A stretch of DNA of 64,000 bases from Bacteroidetes bacterium ADurb.Bin037 (GTDB taxonomy: Bacteria; Bacteroidota; Bacteroidia; Bacteroidales; UBA932): the NCBI GenBank assembly GCA_002071175.1, contig MWER01000012.1:1-64000 (forward strand), written 5' to 3'. Below the pieces are notes generated by a model. The model saw only the letters and a program-made list of their open reading frames with translations. It was not told where the DNA came from and ran no database searches. Each line of letters opens with the position of its first letter. Within the stretch, counting starts at the first letter, position 1. The position numbers were made by a program, and so were the translations under genes. Shown one piece after another: positions 26,689 to 35,508 of this stretch.

Positions 26689-28319
26689 AGGACCTCTCCG
26701 GACAGGGCACCCGTATGTGAGCCGTTACGGATGGTATGTACCCCATTGACCCATACGTGAAGTATGCCTTCCGGATAACGATGGGGATCGGTAAATGTAG
26801 CTTTGTCGATCACCTTTGCCGGATCAAAAACCACTATGTCGGCACAGTAACCGGGAATCAGAAGCCCCCTGTCTTTCAGTCCGATCCTGGAGGCGGGCAG
26901 GGAGGTTATCTTTTGTATAGCACGCGAAAAATCCATCAATTTTCCTTCACGGCAGTACCTGCCCAGAAAACGCGGGAACGTGCCATAGGAACGTGGATGA
27001 GGGATGGTCTCTGACAAAGGACCCTGAGGTGAATATACGCTTCCGTCGGACGCAGGCATACCCAGGGGATGTGAAAGGAAAAGACGCACATTGTCCTCTG
27101 TCATGGCAAAGGCAACTATATCCGGACTCAGACGCTCTTCTATCAACAGGTCCCTGATCAGATCCCATTCACTCTTTCCGGATATAACCATACACTCTTC
27201 CAGAGTCCTGCCCATAAAGGTTTCTTTATTGTGGGGCAGTTTACAGGCAGAAATGATCACATTGCGTGTGCCTCCCAGACGGGTGATCCGGGACAGGGCA
27301 TATTTTTCGAATTCAGCGGATGTCGTCTTATCTTCTAATCTTTCCAACACATCTTCAACGGAACCCTGTCTTCCGCTCAAGGGTATGAAGCTGGTCAGAC
27401 CGGTGGAAAAAGCGGTATAGGGATAGCGGTCAAACGCCACGTCAACTCCTTCCCTTTTGGCATTGTCAATCAGACGCAACAATTCAGGTCCCTTGTGCCA
27501 ATTGTTTGAATTCTGGGCCTTCAGATGCGATATCTGAAGTCTTACCCCGGTTTTCAAAGCCATGGCAATGGCTTCCGAGAGGGCTTCTTCCACACGGTCA
27601 TCCTCATTTCGCATATGAATGGCAAATAAACCGTTGTGTTTGGCCACAATTTTCAACAGCTCCACCAGTTCCTCATCGGATGCATAGGCTCCGGGTGCAT
27701 ATTCCAATCCTGATGACAATCCTATGCTTCCCTGATCAAGCTGCCTGTCAAGCAGCTCTTTCATCTTCTGTATCTGCTCCGCTGTAGCCGGGGCGTTCCA
27801 GTCACCTATTACTGCAGAGCGGATAGAACCTTGTCCCGTAAAAGTGCAATAATTGATCCCTATCTTCTGATCTCTTAAAGCATTCAAAAAGGAAGACGCA
27901 TTTTCAAAAGGCCCGTCAGGGAACGGAGATCCCCCGCAATTTCCTCCGACGTCTGTCGTGATGCCCTGAAAAATACGGCTATCTCCGGTGGGACACTGTA
28001 ACAGATTGGTATCTGTATGGGTGTGGATGTCCACAAATCCGGGACAGATTGCCATCCCTTTTACATCCACCACCTTGTCTGCATAATCTCCCAGCTTTCC
28101 CAATGCCGAGATCCGGCCATTCTTAATACCGGCATCACCACGGAAAGGTGGTGTTCCGTCACCATTGAAGATCAATCCATTGGAAATAATTGTGTCGAAT
28201 GGCTGCGCTACACGAAAACTTGATGCATAGGAGGATAATCCGCCGGCAGTGGCAAAAATGCCGGTTCCCAGCATAATGCTCCGTTTTAGGAACGACCTAC
28301 GGGAAATATTGGATTTCAT
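26685..28319 (-). CDS. D-aminoacylase/N-acyl-D-amino-acid deacylase, probably Tat-exported
   Basis: A 544-residue amidohydrolase. The N terminus has a twin-arginine signal (SRRSFLK followed by a hydrophobic stretch). Metal and catalytic motifs of the D-aminoacylase family are present: HTHTD, the Cys of GGNCGGS, ISHLKAQN and a C-terminal composite domain (LIPGYCADIVVFD). It should hydrolyse N-acyl-D-amino acids, perhaps from cell-wall or D-peptide scavenging; the precise acyl and amino acid preference cannot be read. No TAnnTTTG element was found upstream. Confidence 0.88.
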   Translation of the reverse strand: MKSNISRRSFLKRSIMLGTGIFATAGGLSSYASSFRVAQPFDTIISNGLIFNGDGTPPFRGDAGIKNGRISALGKLGDYADKVVDVKGMAICPGFVDIHTHTDTNLLQCPTGDSRIFQGITTDVGGNCGGSPFPDGPFENASSFLNALRDQKIGINYCTFTGQGSIRSAVIGDWNAPATAEQIQKMKELLDRQLDQGSIGLSSGLEYAPGAYASDEELVELLKIVAKHNGLFAIHMRNEDDRVEEALSEAIAMALKTGVRLQISHLKAQNSNNWHKGPELLRLIDNAKREGVDVAFDRYPYTAFSTGLTSFIPLSGRQGSVEDVLERLEDKTTSAEFEKYALSRITRLGGTRNVIISACKLPHNKETFMGRTLEECMVISGKSEWDLIRDLLIEERLSPDIVAFAMTEDNVRLFLSHPLGMPASDGSVYSPQGPLSETIPHPRSYGTFPRFLGRYCREGKLMDFSRAIQKITSLPASRIGLKDRGLLIPGYCADIVVFDPAKVIDKATFTDPHRYPEGILHVWVNGVHTIRNGSHTGALSGEVL

Positions 28320-28431
28320 TGCGTGAAGTTTGTATAAGTATGTATTCGATTGTCTTCATAAAACAGGATGGAAATAAAAATAGAATCGGGTACCCTGTTA
28401 TTGTGAGCTGCACATTGCCTGGTCGCTTTTC

Positions 28432-29445
28432 TCATAAGTTATTTATGATCTTATCCGTAGCATATGTTTTGAAAACACCGTTTTCGTCATAGATCAGAAA
28501 AGCTTCCATCCCGGGATGTCTTTCCAAGAAATGTATGCTGGCTTCCAACCCCATTACCATAAAGGCTGTAGCATAGGCATCTGCGGTCATACAATCGTTA
28601 GCGATTACTGTTGCGCTCAGTAGATTATGTTTAACGGGACAGCCTGTTTTCGGATCTATGATATGAGCGAACTTTTCTCCGTCGATTATATAATAATTCC
28701 TGTAATTTCCGGAAGTGGCAAGGGCTTTGTCGGTCAGACCGATGACCGTCTGTGTTTTTTCCCCGGGATTTATATTTCCGTCTATGGGGGAGTCAATACC
28801 GATCCGCCAGGGTTTGTTTTTAGGGTTCAAGCCCTTGCATACGATTTCCCCTCCGATTTCAACCAGCAGGTCCGTAATTCCCAAGGCAGTCAGTTCCGTT
28901 GCAACCAGATCACACGTATATCCTTTGGCTATTGCATTCATGCTCAAACGGCATCGTGGGTCCGACTTATAAAGCATCATACCTTCCAGGCGGAATTTGT
29001 CCATTCCCACATACCGGCGAATCTCTTCCAGGTCTTCAGGTTGTATACCGTCACGTTTTTCAAGTCCGAATCCCCACAGATCAAAAAAAGGAGCAGCCGA
29101 AATGTCGAAAGCTCCGTCCGTGTCTGCAGTGATCTGGCATGATCTTTCAAATACAGTTCTGAATAAACTGTCCGTTTCTTGCGTAAGGTTCCGGTTGATC
29201 CGGCTAATTAAGGAATGATTATTGTATATGGAAAGAGAGTTGTTTACCTTTTCAAAACATTTCAGGATCGATCTTTCTGTCAGCAAAGACAGATCTGACG
29301 ACGAACCGGCAGGTGTTTTGTAGGTAATGGCATAAGTAGTACCCAGAGCGCTGCCTTCCAGACGGACATATTTTCCTGCCTGTTTGCAGCTGAGAACGCC
29401 AAATACCATAATGCACAGGACAATAAACAGAAATGTTTTTCTCAT
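28432..29445 (-). CDS. apbE: FAD:protein FMN transferase, ApbE-type lipoprotein
   Basis: A 337-residue lipoprotein (signal peptide with lipobox VLSC) that attaches FMN to Thr or Ser of flavoproteins in or outside the membrane. Motifs seen: DGAFDISAAPFFDLWG, SMNAIAKGY, LVEIGGE and IIDPKTGCPV, with the late metal-binding Asp in MTADAYATA. I use the ATG at 29445, not the GTG at 29451, because the promoter element ends between them. No Rnf or Nqr genes are nearby, so the target is not evident. Confidence 0.92.
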   Translation of the reverse strand: MRKTFLFIVLCIMVFGVLSCKQAGKYVRLEGSALGTTYAITYKTPAGSSSDLSLLTERSILKCFEKVNNSLSIYNNHSLISRINRNLTQETDSLFRTVFERSCQITADTDGAFDISAAPFFDLWGFGLEKRDGIQPEDLEEIRRYVGMDKFRLEGMMLYKSDPRCRLSMNAIAKGYTCDLVATELTALGITDLLVEIGGEIVCKGLNPKNKPWRIGIDSPIDGNINPGEKTQTVIGLTDKALATSGNYRNYYIIDGEKFAHIIDPKTGCPVKHNLLSATVIANDCMTADAYATAFMVMGLEASIHFLERHPGMEAFLIYDENGVFKTYATDKIINNL

Positions 29446-29450
29446 AAACA

Positions 29451-29458
29451 CAAAGCTA
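29451..29458 (-). promoter_or_regulatory. -7 element TAGCTTTG for apbE
   Basis: Exact TAnnTTTG match on the minus strand, ending 5 bases before ATG 29445: leaderless-type spacing. Confidence 0.55.
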
Positions 29459-29470
29459 TAAATTTTTACC

Positions 29471-29478
29471 TACATTTG
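29471..29478 (+). promoter_or_regulatory. -7 element TACATTTG for the FISUMP/TPM operon
   Basis: Exact TAnnTTTG match 15 bases before the ATG at 29494, divergent from and close to the apbE promoter. Confidence 0.55.
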
Positions 29479-29493
29479 TAGACTATAATTGAT

Positions 29494-30546
29494 ATGGTAC
29501 GTAACAGCAGATTTCTTTTTTTCTTATTCTTTTTTACAGTGCTTGTACTCGTTACAGGATGCAAAAAAGACGATCCGGATCCTCTTTATATGTTAGGAGC
29601 CCTTAAGTTCGATCTTCCTTCCTATTCATATCCGGGAGAAACGTTCCTTATTGAAGCCGGTGGTATAACAAAACCAAGTGAAGATTCGGTCACGTATATT
29701 TTTCAGGGGAAACATTTTACCCCTGATTCCATCGCGGCAAAATCTTTCATGATAACCGTACCGGACAGCCTGGGTACGTTCACTCTTACCCTGACTGCAT
29801 CGGCAGAAGGGTATGCCAAAAGTACGACAAGCCGTACCACGACGGTGATCCACAGGTTTTTTACTGTCATGATGGAAGGATTTCAGCCTTCGACCGATTC
29901 CATATCGGATCCCCGGGACGATAAAGTCTATTATTATAAGCGATACGGAAACCTGGATTGGTTTATTCAAAATCTGAACTGGGACGGGGCTGGAGTGACT
30001 TATTCCAATATTCTGGCATTCGGTACCATAATGGGACGACTTTATACCTGGGATCAGGCCATTTCGGGTGAAGATATCCCCATGATGCCTGGCGGACCAT
30101 TTATTGGTCTGGGGGAAGGCCCCCGGGGTGTATGTCCTCCGGGGTGGACTATTCCCACGGCAGAGGATTGGGCTGATCTGGCAACTGCAGTTTCGGGTAC
30201 TCCCATGGGTTTCCTGGATACATGGAACGGATTGGGAGAAATTTTTGCAGTTGATGTAAAAGTCAACGGGAAAAAACTCTGGAAATATCATCCCGACAAT
30301 GAAAAGACAAACACGACAGGTTGGAATGCGGTTCCTGCAGGATATGCCATCCTTTCGGGAGAAATCTTTTCCGGGTACGGACAGACTTCATTCTGGTGGT
30401 CGGCTTCTACGGATGGGGACAAAGGTTATTACCGTCTTATTCATTATGCCGTTGACAGGTTTTCCTGTGCTTTGGCTGATAAATCGGCGGTATATGCCTC
30501 TGTAAGATGTGTCCGTAAGGCAGGGGATAATTCACAAAATGAATAG
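29494..30546 (+). CDS. FISUMP-domain lipoprotein
   Basis: A 350-residue lipoprotein (lipobox VTGC, about residue 23, then acidic residues KKDDPD that suit surface export). After an Ig-like N-terminal part (about 35-125) comes a FISUMP domain (Fibrobacter succinogenes major paralogous domain) with the CPPGWTIPTAEDW motif, FWWSAS and a terminal SVRCVRK. The function of such proteins is unknown; they are cell-surface exposed in Bacteroidetes. It starts an operon with two TPM proteins, 3 bases downstream. Confidence 0.85.
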   Translation: MVRNSRFLFFLFFFTVLVLVTGCKKDDPDPLYMLGALKFDLPSYSYPGETFLIEAGGITKPSEDSVTYIFQGKHFTPDSIAAKSFMITVPDSLGTFTLTLTASAEGYAKSTTSRTTTVIHRFFTVMMEGFQPSTDSISDPRDDKVYYYKRYGNLDWFIQNLNWDGAGVTYSNILAFGTIMGRLYTWDQAISGEDIPMMPGGPFIGLGEGPRGVCPPGWTIPTAEDWADLATAVSGTPMGFLDTWNGLGEIFAVDVKVNGKKLWKYHPDNEKTNTTGWNAVPAGYAILSGEIFSGYGQTSFWWSASTDGDKGYYRLIHYAVDRFSCALADKSAVYASVRCVRKAGDNSQNE

Positions 30547-30549
30547 TAG

Positions 30550-30981
30550 ATGTCAAAATTTTTTACATCTCAAGAAAAGAAAAGTATCGTTGCTGCAATT
30601 ACCCGGGCAGAATTGAAGACTTCCGGAGAAATAAGGGTACATATAGAAACTTATTGTCCTTCCTCATCACTGGACAGGGCAGTTTTTGTCTTTAATCAAT
30701 TGAAGATGTACAAGACTAAAGACCGCAATTCCGTACTGATCTACCTGGCTACCGACTCAAAAAAATTTGCTGTTTTGGGAGATGTCGGGATCAACACAGT
30801 TGTTCCTGAATGTTTCTGGGAATCTGTCCGTGAGACTATGCAGCAGTTCTTTGCGGATGGACGTTTTGTTGAAGGCATTTGTGCCGCCGTCGAGGAAATA
30901 GGTTCAAAACTGGCTCAGTATTTTCCTTATCGTAAAGACGATATGGATGAATTACCCAACGATATATCTTTTGGAGAATGA
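30550..30981 (+). CDS. Small cytoplasmic-type TPM domain protein
   Basis: A 143-residue protein without a signal peptide that matches the TPM (TLP18.3/Psb32/MOLO-1) fold: TSQEKKSIVAAITRAELKTS at the N terminus and LIYLATDSKKFAVLGDVGI in the core. In many bacteria this gene and the next follow lemA; no lemA is seen here. The role is unknown. It overlaps the next gene by 4 bases. Confidence 0.82.
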   Translation: MSKFFTSQEKKSIVAAITRAELKTSGEIRVHIETYCPSSSLDRAVFVFNQLKMYKTKDRNSVLIYLATDSKKFAVLGDVGINTVVPECFWESVRETMQQFFADGRFVEGICAAVEEIGSKLAQYFPYRKDDMDELPNDISFGE

Positions 30982-31805
30982 GAAAGTCCGGCATAATATC
31001 ATTGTTCGCATGTTGTTTACTGGGTGTCGGTATCCCTGTTAACGCTCAGATACCAGAACGTCCGGCGGTCCAACGACTTGTCAATGACCTGGCAGGTCTG
31101 TTTACGGTACAGGAAACGGAAACCCTTGAGGCAGAACTTGTTGATCTTGACAATTCCTCTTCCAATCAGATATGTGTAGTCACGGTTTCCTCTCTTCAGG
31201 GAGAGGACATTAACATGGCCGCTTACCGGATATTGGTCGACTGGGGAGTCGGATCTGCCGGCAACAATAACGGTGTGGTAGTCCTTGTGGAACATGAGCC
31301 CGGTACGCAAGGCGGCCGGGTGGCCATTTCCGTAGGCTATGGACTGGAAGGTGTACTGACAGATGCCCTATCGAAACGGATCATTACCTACGATATGATC
31401 CCGGCACTGAAAGAAGATCGTTATTACGATGGTGTAAAGGCAGGTGTGACATCCATCAAAGCAGTAGTTTTGGGTGAGTACGATATTGCCCGGGTTCAGG
31501 GTGATGATATCCCGACGCCAGCAGGAGTGATCATTGGTCTGACCTTGTTCTTTATTCTTTTCTTCTTTGTTTTGATAATCTATATTGCCAATAAAAGAAA
31601 AGGTCCGATTAATCTGGGAGGTAATGACCGGAAAGGGCCCAGTATCCTGGAACTGATGATACTAGCCAACCTTTTGGGTGGCAAGAGTAAAGGCGGATCA
31701 GGATCAGGATTCGGAGGGGGAGTTGGAGGGGGATTCAGCGGAGGAGGATTTGGCGGATTTGGCGGAGGTCTTGGCGGAGGCGGCGGTGCTTCCGGTAGCT
31801 GGTAG
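30978..31805 (+). CDS. TPM domain membrane protein with glycine-rich tail
   Basis: A 275-residue protein: signal peptide (about 1-23), periplasmic TPM domain (about 30-170, with NNNGVVVLV and VGYGLEGVLTD), one membrane helix (about 185-207), then a Gly-rich, repetitive C terminus (from about 235). The tail is encoded by GGA/GGC-rich DNA and overlaps the end of the opposing phoH gene by 102 bases. Related proteins are implicated in envelope maintenance, but the function is not settled. Confidence 0.85.
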   Translation: MRKSGIISLFACCLLGVGIPVNAQIPERPAVQRLVNDLAGLFTVQETETLEAELVDLDNSSSNQICVVTVSSLQGEDINMAAYRILVDWGVGSAGNNNGVVVLVEHEPGTQGGRVAISVGYGLEGVLTDALSKRIITYDMIPALKEDRYYDGVKAGVTSIKAVVLGEYDIARVQGDDIPTPAGVIIGLTLFFILFFFVLIIYIANKRKGPINLGGNDRKGPSILELMILANLLGGKSKGGSGSGFGGGVGGGFSGGGFGGFGGGLGGGGGASGSW

Positions 31806-32741
31806 ATCACTGAAAGCAGCCACGATCTTTTTTACGAGAGGATGGCGGATTATGTCGCTTGAATCGAAACGCACAAAAGTAATACCTTTGATGTTTTTCA
31901 ATAGTTCCATACAGCGGGACAAACCGCTGTCGCTTTTTTTTACCAGATCTATCTGACTTGTATCGCCTGTGATGATGAATTTTGCATCCCTGCCCATCCG
32001 TGTAAGGAACATCTTCAATTGTGACAGACTTGTATTCTGTGCCTCGTCAAGGATTACACATGCATGGTCCAGGGTTCTTCCCCTCATATAAGCCAGCGGT
32101 GCTATCTGTACAGTTCCTTCTTCCATCAGCGCTTCCAGTTTTTTTGGAGGGATCATGTCTCTCAAGGCATCATAAAGGGGCTGCAGATAAGGGTCCAATT
32201 TCTCTTTCATGTTTCCCGGCAGGAATCCCAGTTGTTCTCCTGCTTCCACGGCAGGACGGGTCAGTATAATCCTCCTGACCTCCTTGTTTTTCCAGGCACG
32301 GACAGCCAGTGCAATGGCCGTGTAGGTCTTACCCGTACCGGCAGGACCTTCCGCAAAGATCAGATCGTTTTCCTCATAGGCTCGAACAAGAACCTCCTGA
32401 TTTTTGGTGCGTGCCTTTATCAGACTTCCATGATTCCCGTAAACCAGCACATTGTCCTGTTTGTCAATGCCTTCCTCCTCGGCCTGTACGGCACCACGAA
32501 GTATGGAGAGCACACTTTCTTCCGATAGATGATGCTTCTTTTCATACAAACCAACCAGGCTATCCAGTTTTTCCTCAAAACGGTCAATGATTTCCGGGGG
32601 TCCCTGTACTTTGATCTGTTCTCCCCTTGCGACGATCTTCAATTGGGGAAAGGCTTTTTTTAACAGGGGCAAGAAGGGGCTGTCGGGCCCATACAGGGTG
32701 GCAGGATGGATGGTTTCCAAAATAAAGATTTTCTCGTTCAT
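31704..32741 (-). CDS. PhoH-family ATPase
   Basis: A 345-residue P-loop ATPase of the PhoH family, often linked to RNA metabolism. Walker A is GPAGTGKTYTA, followed by ILTRPAVEAGEQLGFLPG and ILDEAQNTS. The start MNEKIFILE at 32741 fits relatives; an ATG at 32765 would add 8 residues. The last ~30 residues are only Ser, Ala, Lys and Pro and are antisense to the glycine tail of the TPM gene, so the natural stop may have been lost and the tail may be dispensable. Confidence 0.88.
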   Translation of the reverse strand: MNEKIFILETIHPATLYGPDSPFLPLLKKAFPQLKIVARGEQIKVQGPPEIIDRFEEKLDSLVGLYEKKHHLSEESVLSILRGAVQAEEEGIDKQDNVLVYGNHGSLIKARTKNQEVLVRAYEENDLIFAEGPAGTGKTYTAIALAVRAWKNKEVRRIILTRPAVEAGEQLGFLPGNMKEKLDPYLQPLYDALRDMIPPKKLEALMEEGTVQIAPLAYMRGRTLDHACVILDEAQNTSLSQLKMFLTRMGRDAKFIITGDTSQIDLVKKSDSGLSRCMELLKNIKGITFVRFDSSDIIRHPLVKKIVAAFSDLPATGSTAASAKTSAKSAKSSSAESPSNSPSES

Positions 32742-33828
32742 AGGGCGGATATCGTCTGCGTTCATTAATTCCGGGAGATGTCTCCCGCATAAAGTTACGA
32801 AGTGTTTTGATAGTTTTAAAGATATTGATCGTATCTGAAGGATCTTTTAACAGTTTCCTGTATAGACGGGGGTCTGAAACAGGCAACACATGGTATAACA
32901 ACTTTCCCTGATCCACCGCTTGCCATGTCCAGATCCATTCATACCAGGGAGATTCTATACACGGACCTGTTTCCGTCAAAACAATATCGAAACTCAAAAG
33001 TAGTCCCATCCTGGAAAATGGTTCCGGTTGATTGGATATGAAATTGCCAAGGGAATAGGCTGTCATGAATTCTATCTTTCCATTTTGTCCTTTTCTGACC
33101 TCAATGCTCTGGGGCACGTGTGGATGAGATCCGATAACGGCCGTTATCCCAGCGTTGTAAAGCCAATCGGCCAGTGAACGCTGCATTCCGGATGGTTGCA
33201 ATTGGTATTCCGTTCCCCAATGCATGCAACATATGATACAATCTACTCCTTTCTCCCGAACTTCCCGGATATGTCGTCTTATTATCAGGGTGTCCGTCCG
33301 GTTAACCGGAAACTCATCTGCAGGAATATGATGATTGCTGGAATACGTATAATTGAGTACGGCAATCCTGATTCCGTTCCTTTTAACGATAATCCACGGA
33401 TTTATTGTTCCGCAGTGTAGTATGCCCAGGGAATCATATAGTGCGACAGTCCTGATGGCACCTCTGGCACCTTTGTCCAAAATATGATTGTTGGCCGTAA
33501 GGAAAAGATTGACACCCGATTTTTGTATGGCAACAGCCAATTCATTTGGGGAGGAAAAAGACGGATATCCCGAATACGGTGGACCGCTGAAAGTCGTTTC
33601 AATGTTCATGCCGGTAAGATCTGCCTCTTTAAGGTGTTCCTTGACGAAAACAAAACAAGTGTCATAAAGATAGGAACCATCCTGTTGTCGGGCAGAACGG
33701 ATCTGTTTCCCATGTTGCATCAGGTCGCCGGCAAAACAGAGCCTGACCCGGCACTCCTGTTGGGAATAGAGCCAAAGAGGGGTAAAAACCATCAGGCTTA
33801 AGAACAGAATCCGTAAACATTTTATCAT
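32584..33828 (-). CDS. CapA-family (poly-gamma-glutamate-type) metallophosphatase-fold protein
   Basis: A 414-residue protein with a signal peptide (about 1-22) and the PGA_cap fold: FAGDLMQHG, NIETTFSG, TANNHILDKG, CCMHWGTEY and GSHPHVPQ carry the metal ligands. Such proteins are tied to capsule polymer or cell-wall functions, but most are uncharacterised. The last ~55 residues are Arg/Pro-rich, lie in the same DNA as the start of phoH in another frame, and are unlike relatives; the ancestral stop was probably near residue 355. A TAATG junction in a third frame sits just there. Confidence 0.8.
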   Translation of the reverse strand: MIKCLRILFLSLMVFTPLWLYSQQECRVRLCFAGDLMQHGKQIRSARQQDGSYLYDTCFVFVKEHLKEADLTGMNIETTFSGPPYSGYPSFSSPNELAVAIQKSGVNLFLTANNHILDKGARGAIRTVALYDSLGILHCGTINPWIIVKRNGIRIAVLNYTYSSNHHIPADEFPVNRTDTLIIRRHIREVREKGVDCIICCMHWGTEYQLQPSGMQRSLADWLYNAGITAVIGSHPHVPQSIEVRKGQNGKIEFMTAYSLGNFISNQPEPFSRMGLLLSFDIVLTETGPCIESPWYEWIWTWQAVDQGKLLYHVLPVSDPRLYRKLLKDPSDTINIFKTIKTLRNFMRETSPGINERRRYPPYERENLYFGNHPSCHPVWARQPLLAPVKKSLSPIEDRRKGRTDQSTGTPGNH

Positions 33829-33878
33829 AATGGATACTGCAAGTTACCTTTTTTTTTACAGTTCACGTTTTTTTCACG

Positions 33879-33886
33879 TATATTTG
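33879..33886 (+). promoter_or_regulatory. -7 element TATATTTG for the SPOR-gcvT operon
   Basis: Exact TAnnTTTG match, 29 bases before the ATG at 33916. Confidence 0.55.
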
Positions 33887-33915
33887 TTATAATATAACTA
33901 TCTAATTTGTTTATT

Positions 33916-34389
33916 ATGAAGAAAATATTCCCTTTGCTCATTGGAATTATACTGCTGGGCAGTTTAAATTCCTGCGATTGGATACGTTCCATATTTGGAA
34001 TGCCTACATCTGAAGAATTAAAACAGAAACAGGAACAGATGATTAAGGATTCCCTCGATAGGGTTGCCAGAGAGCAGGAAGCCGCATTGGAACAGTTCCG
34101 GTTGGATTCTTTGGCGCAAATTGAAGCGCAGAAAGCGGCCCTGAAAAGATACCATGTAGTTATGGGATGTTTCATTATGGACGGCAATGCCGTAAGGATG
34201 ATGCAGAAATTGCCGCAATACGGGTATGAGCCCGTCCGAATTGAATTTAAAAATGGATATTCGGCCATTTCTGCATACCAGACAAATTCCCTTACCGATG
34301 CCTATAACAGGATGTATAAAATGTTTGCCCTTGACATCACTCCACATGATGTCTGGGTATATGACACTCACCAAAACCTACATTTCTGA
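33916..34389 (+). CDS. SPOR-domain lipoprotein
   Basis: A 157-residue protein with a lipoprotein signal (lipobox LNSC), an acidic/Gln-rich coiled-coil segment (about 35-78) and a C-terminal SPOR domain (about 80-150, YHVVMGCFIMDGNA then MMQKLPQYGYEPV). SPOR domains bind glycan strands stripped of peptides, as at division sites. ATG 33916 is chosen because it begins a typical signal sequence. gcvT follows after 3 bases. Confidence 0.85.
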   Translation: MKKIFPLLIGIILLGSLNSCDWIRSIFGMPTSEELKQKQEQMIKDSLDRVAREQEAALEQFRLDSLAQIEAQKAALKRYHVVMGCFIMDGNAVRMMQKLPQYGYEPVRIEFKNGYSAISAYQTNSLTDAYNRMYKMFALDITPHDVWVYDTHQNLHF

Positions 34390-34392
34390 TCT

Positions 34393-35508
34393 ATGTCTAT
34401 GAAAAGAACGGTCTTTACCCGGTTCCATGAAGAGCTGGGTGCTAAAATGGTGCCCTTTGCGGGATATATGATGCCCATTGAATATCAGGGGATCAATGCA
34501 GAACACTTCCAGGTACGCACTAACGCCGGCGTTTTTGACGTCAGCCATATGGGAGAAATATGGGTCAAGGGGCCCAGGGCCCTGGATTTTATACAGTACG
34601 TAACAACAAATGATGCTTCTGCGTTGCAGGACGGAAAGGTGCAATATACCTGTTTTCCAAATGGCAGGGGTGGCATCGTGGATGATCTGCTGATATACCG
34701 GGTAGATGAACATACCTATTTGCTGGTAGTAAATGCGGCCAATATTGAAAAAGACTGGAACCACCTTTGCAAATATGCACCGGACTTTGGCATAACCCCC
34801 GGCCGGGAGCTTTACAATGCCTCTGACGAGATTTGCCAGTTGGCAGTTCAAGGACCCAATGCCATGAAGATCGTTCAGAAAATCTGTAATTGCGATATTA
34901 TGGATATGGAGCAATATGCTTTCCGTAAATGCACGATTGCTGGTATTCCTGAGGCGATCCTTTCAACTACGGGATACACGGGGGCCGGAGGATGTGAGAT
35001 TTATGTTGCCAATCAGGACGGGGAAAAACTCTGGAAAACACTTTTTGAGGCAGGGAAGGAATATGGTCTGGTCCCGATAGGACTTGGAGCCAGGGATACA
35101 TTACGTTTGGAAATGGGTTTCTGTCTTTACGGTAATGATATTGACGACACGACTTCCCCTCTTGAAGCCGGACTGGGTTGGATAACAAAATTTTCAGAGA
35201 CAAAAGGTGATTTCATTGACAGGACATTCCTGTTAGAGCAAAAAGCCCGGGGCGTGCCACGTAAATTGGTGGGATTTAAAATGATAGACAGGGGAATACC
35301 TCGTCACGGTTATGCAGTATGTACTTCGGACGGAATAGAAATTGGCAGGGTAACATCGGGCACCATGTCTCCCATGCTTAAAATTGGCATAGGAATGGCA
35401 TACGTAGAACCGGCCTATGCAGGGTTGGACATTGAATTGTACATAAATGTCAGGGACCGCCTTTTGAAGGCCGTGGTGGTCCGCCCTCCGTTTTATAAAA
35501 AACAATGA
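34393..35508 (+). CDS. gcvT: Glycine cleavage system T protein (aminomethyltransferase)
   Basis: A 371-residue folate-dependent enzyme that releases ammonia from the aminomethyl-lipoyl H protein and forms methylene-THF. The family motifs GVFDVSHMGE, GGIVDDLLIYR, STTGYTGAGGCEIY and ARDTLRLEMGFCLYG (with the catalytic Asp region near 96-101) are present. The glycine cleavage H and P genes are not here. It is translated with the downstream M28/TonB-C gene (4-base overlap). Confidence 0.95.
   Translation: MSMKRTVFTRFHEELGAKMVPFAGYMMPIEYQGINAEHFQVRTNAGVFDVSHMGEIWVKGPRALDFIQYVTTNDASALQDGKVQYTCFPNGRGGIVDDLLIYRVDEHTYLLVVNAANIEKDWNHLCKYAPDFGITPGRELYNASDEICQLAVQGPNAMKIVQKICNCDIMDMEQYAFRKCTIAGIPEAILSTTGYTGAGGCEIYVANQDGEKLWKTLFEAGKEYGLVPIGLGARDTLRLEMGFCLYGNDIDDTTSPLEAGLGWITKFSETKGDFIDRTFLLEQKARGVPRKLVGFKMIDRGIPRHGYAVCTSDGIEIGRVTSGTMSPMLKIGIGMAYVEPAYAGLDIELYINVRDRLLKAVVVRPPFYKKQ

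Noticed and set aside
31680-31805. GGA/GGC-rich repeat as a DNA satellite or regulatory repeat
   Set aside because: It is the codon pattern of the glycine-rich tail of the TPM protein; tails of this kind are normal in the family.
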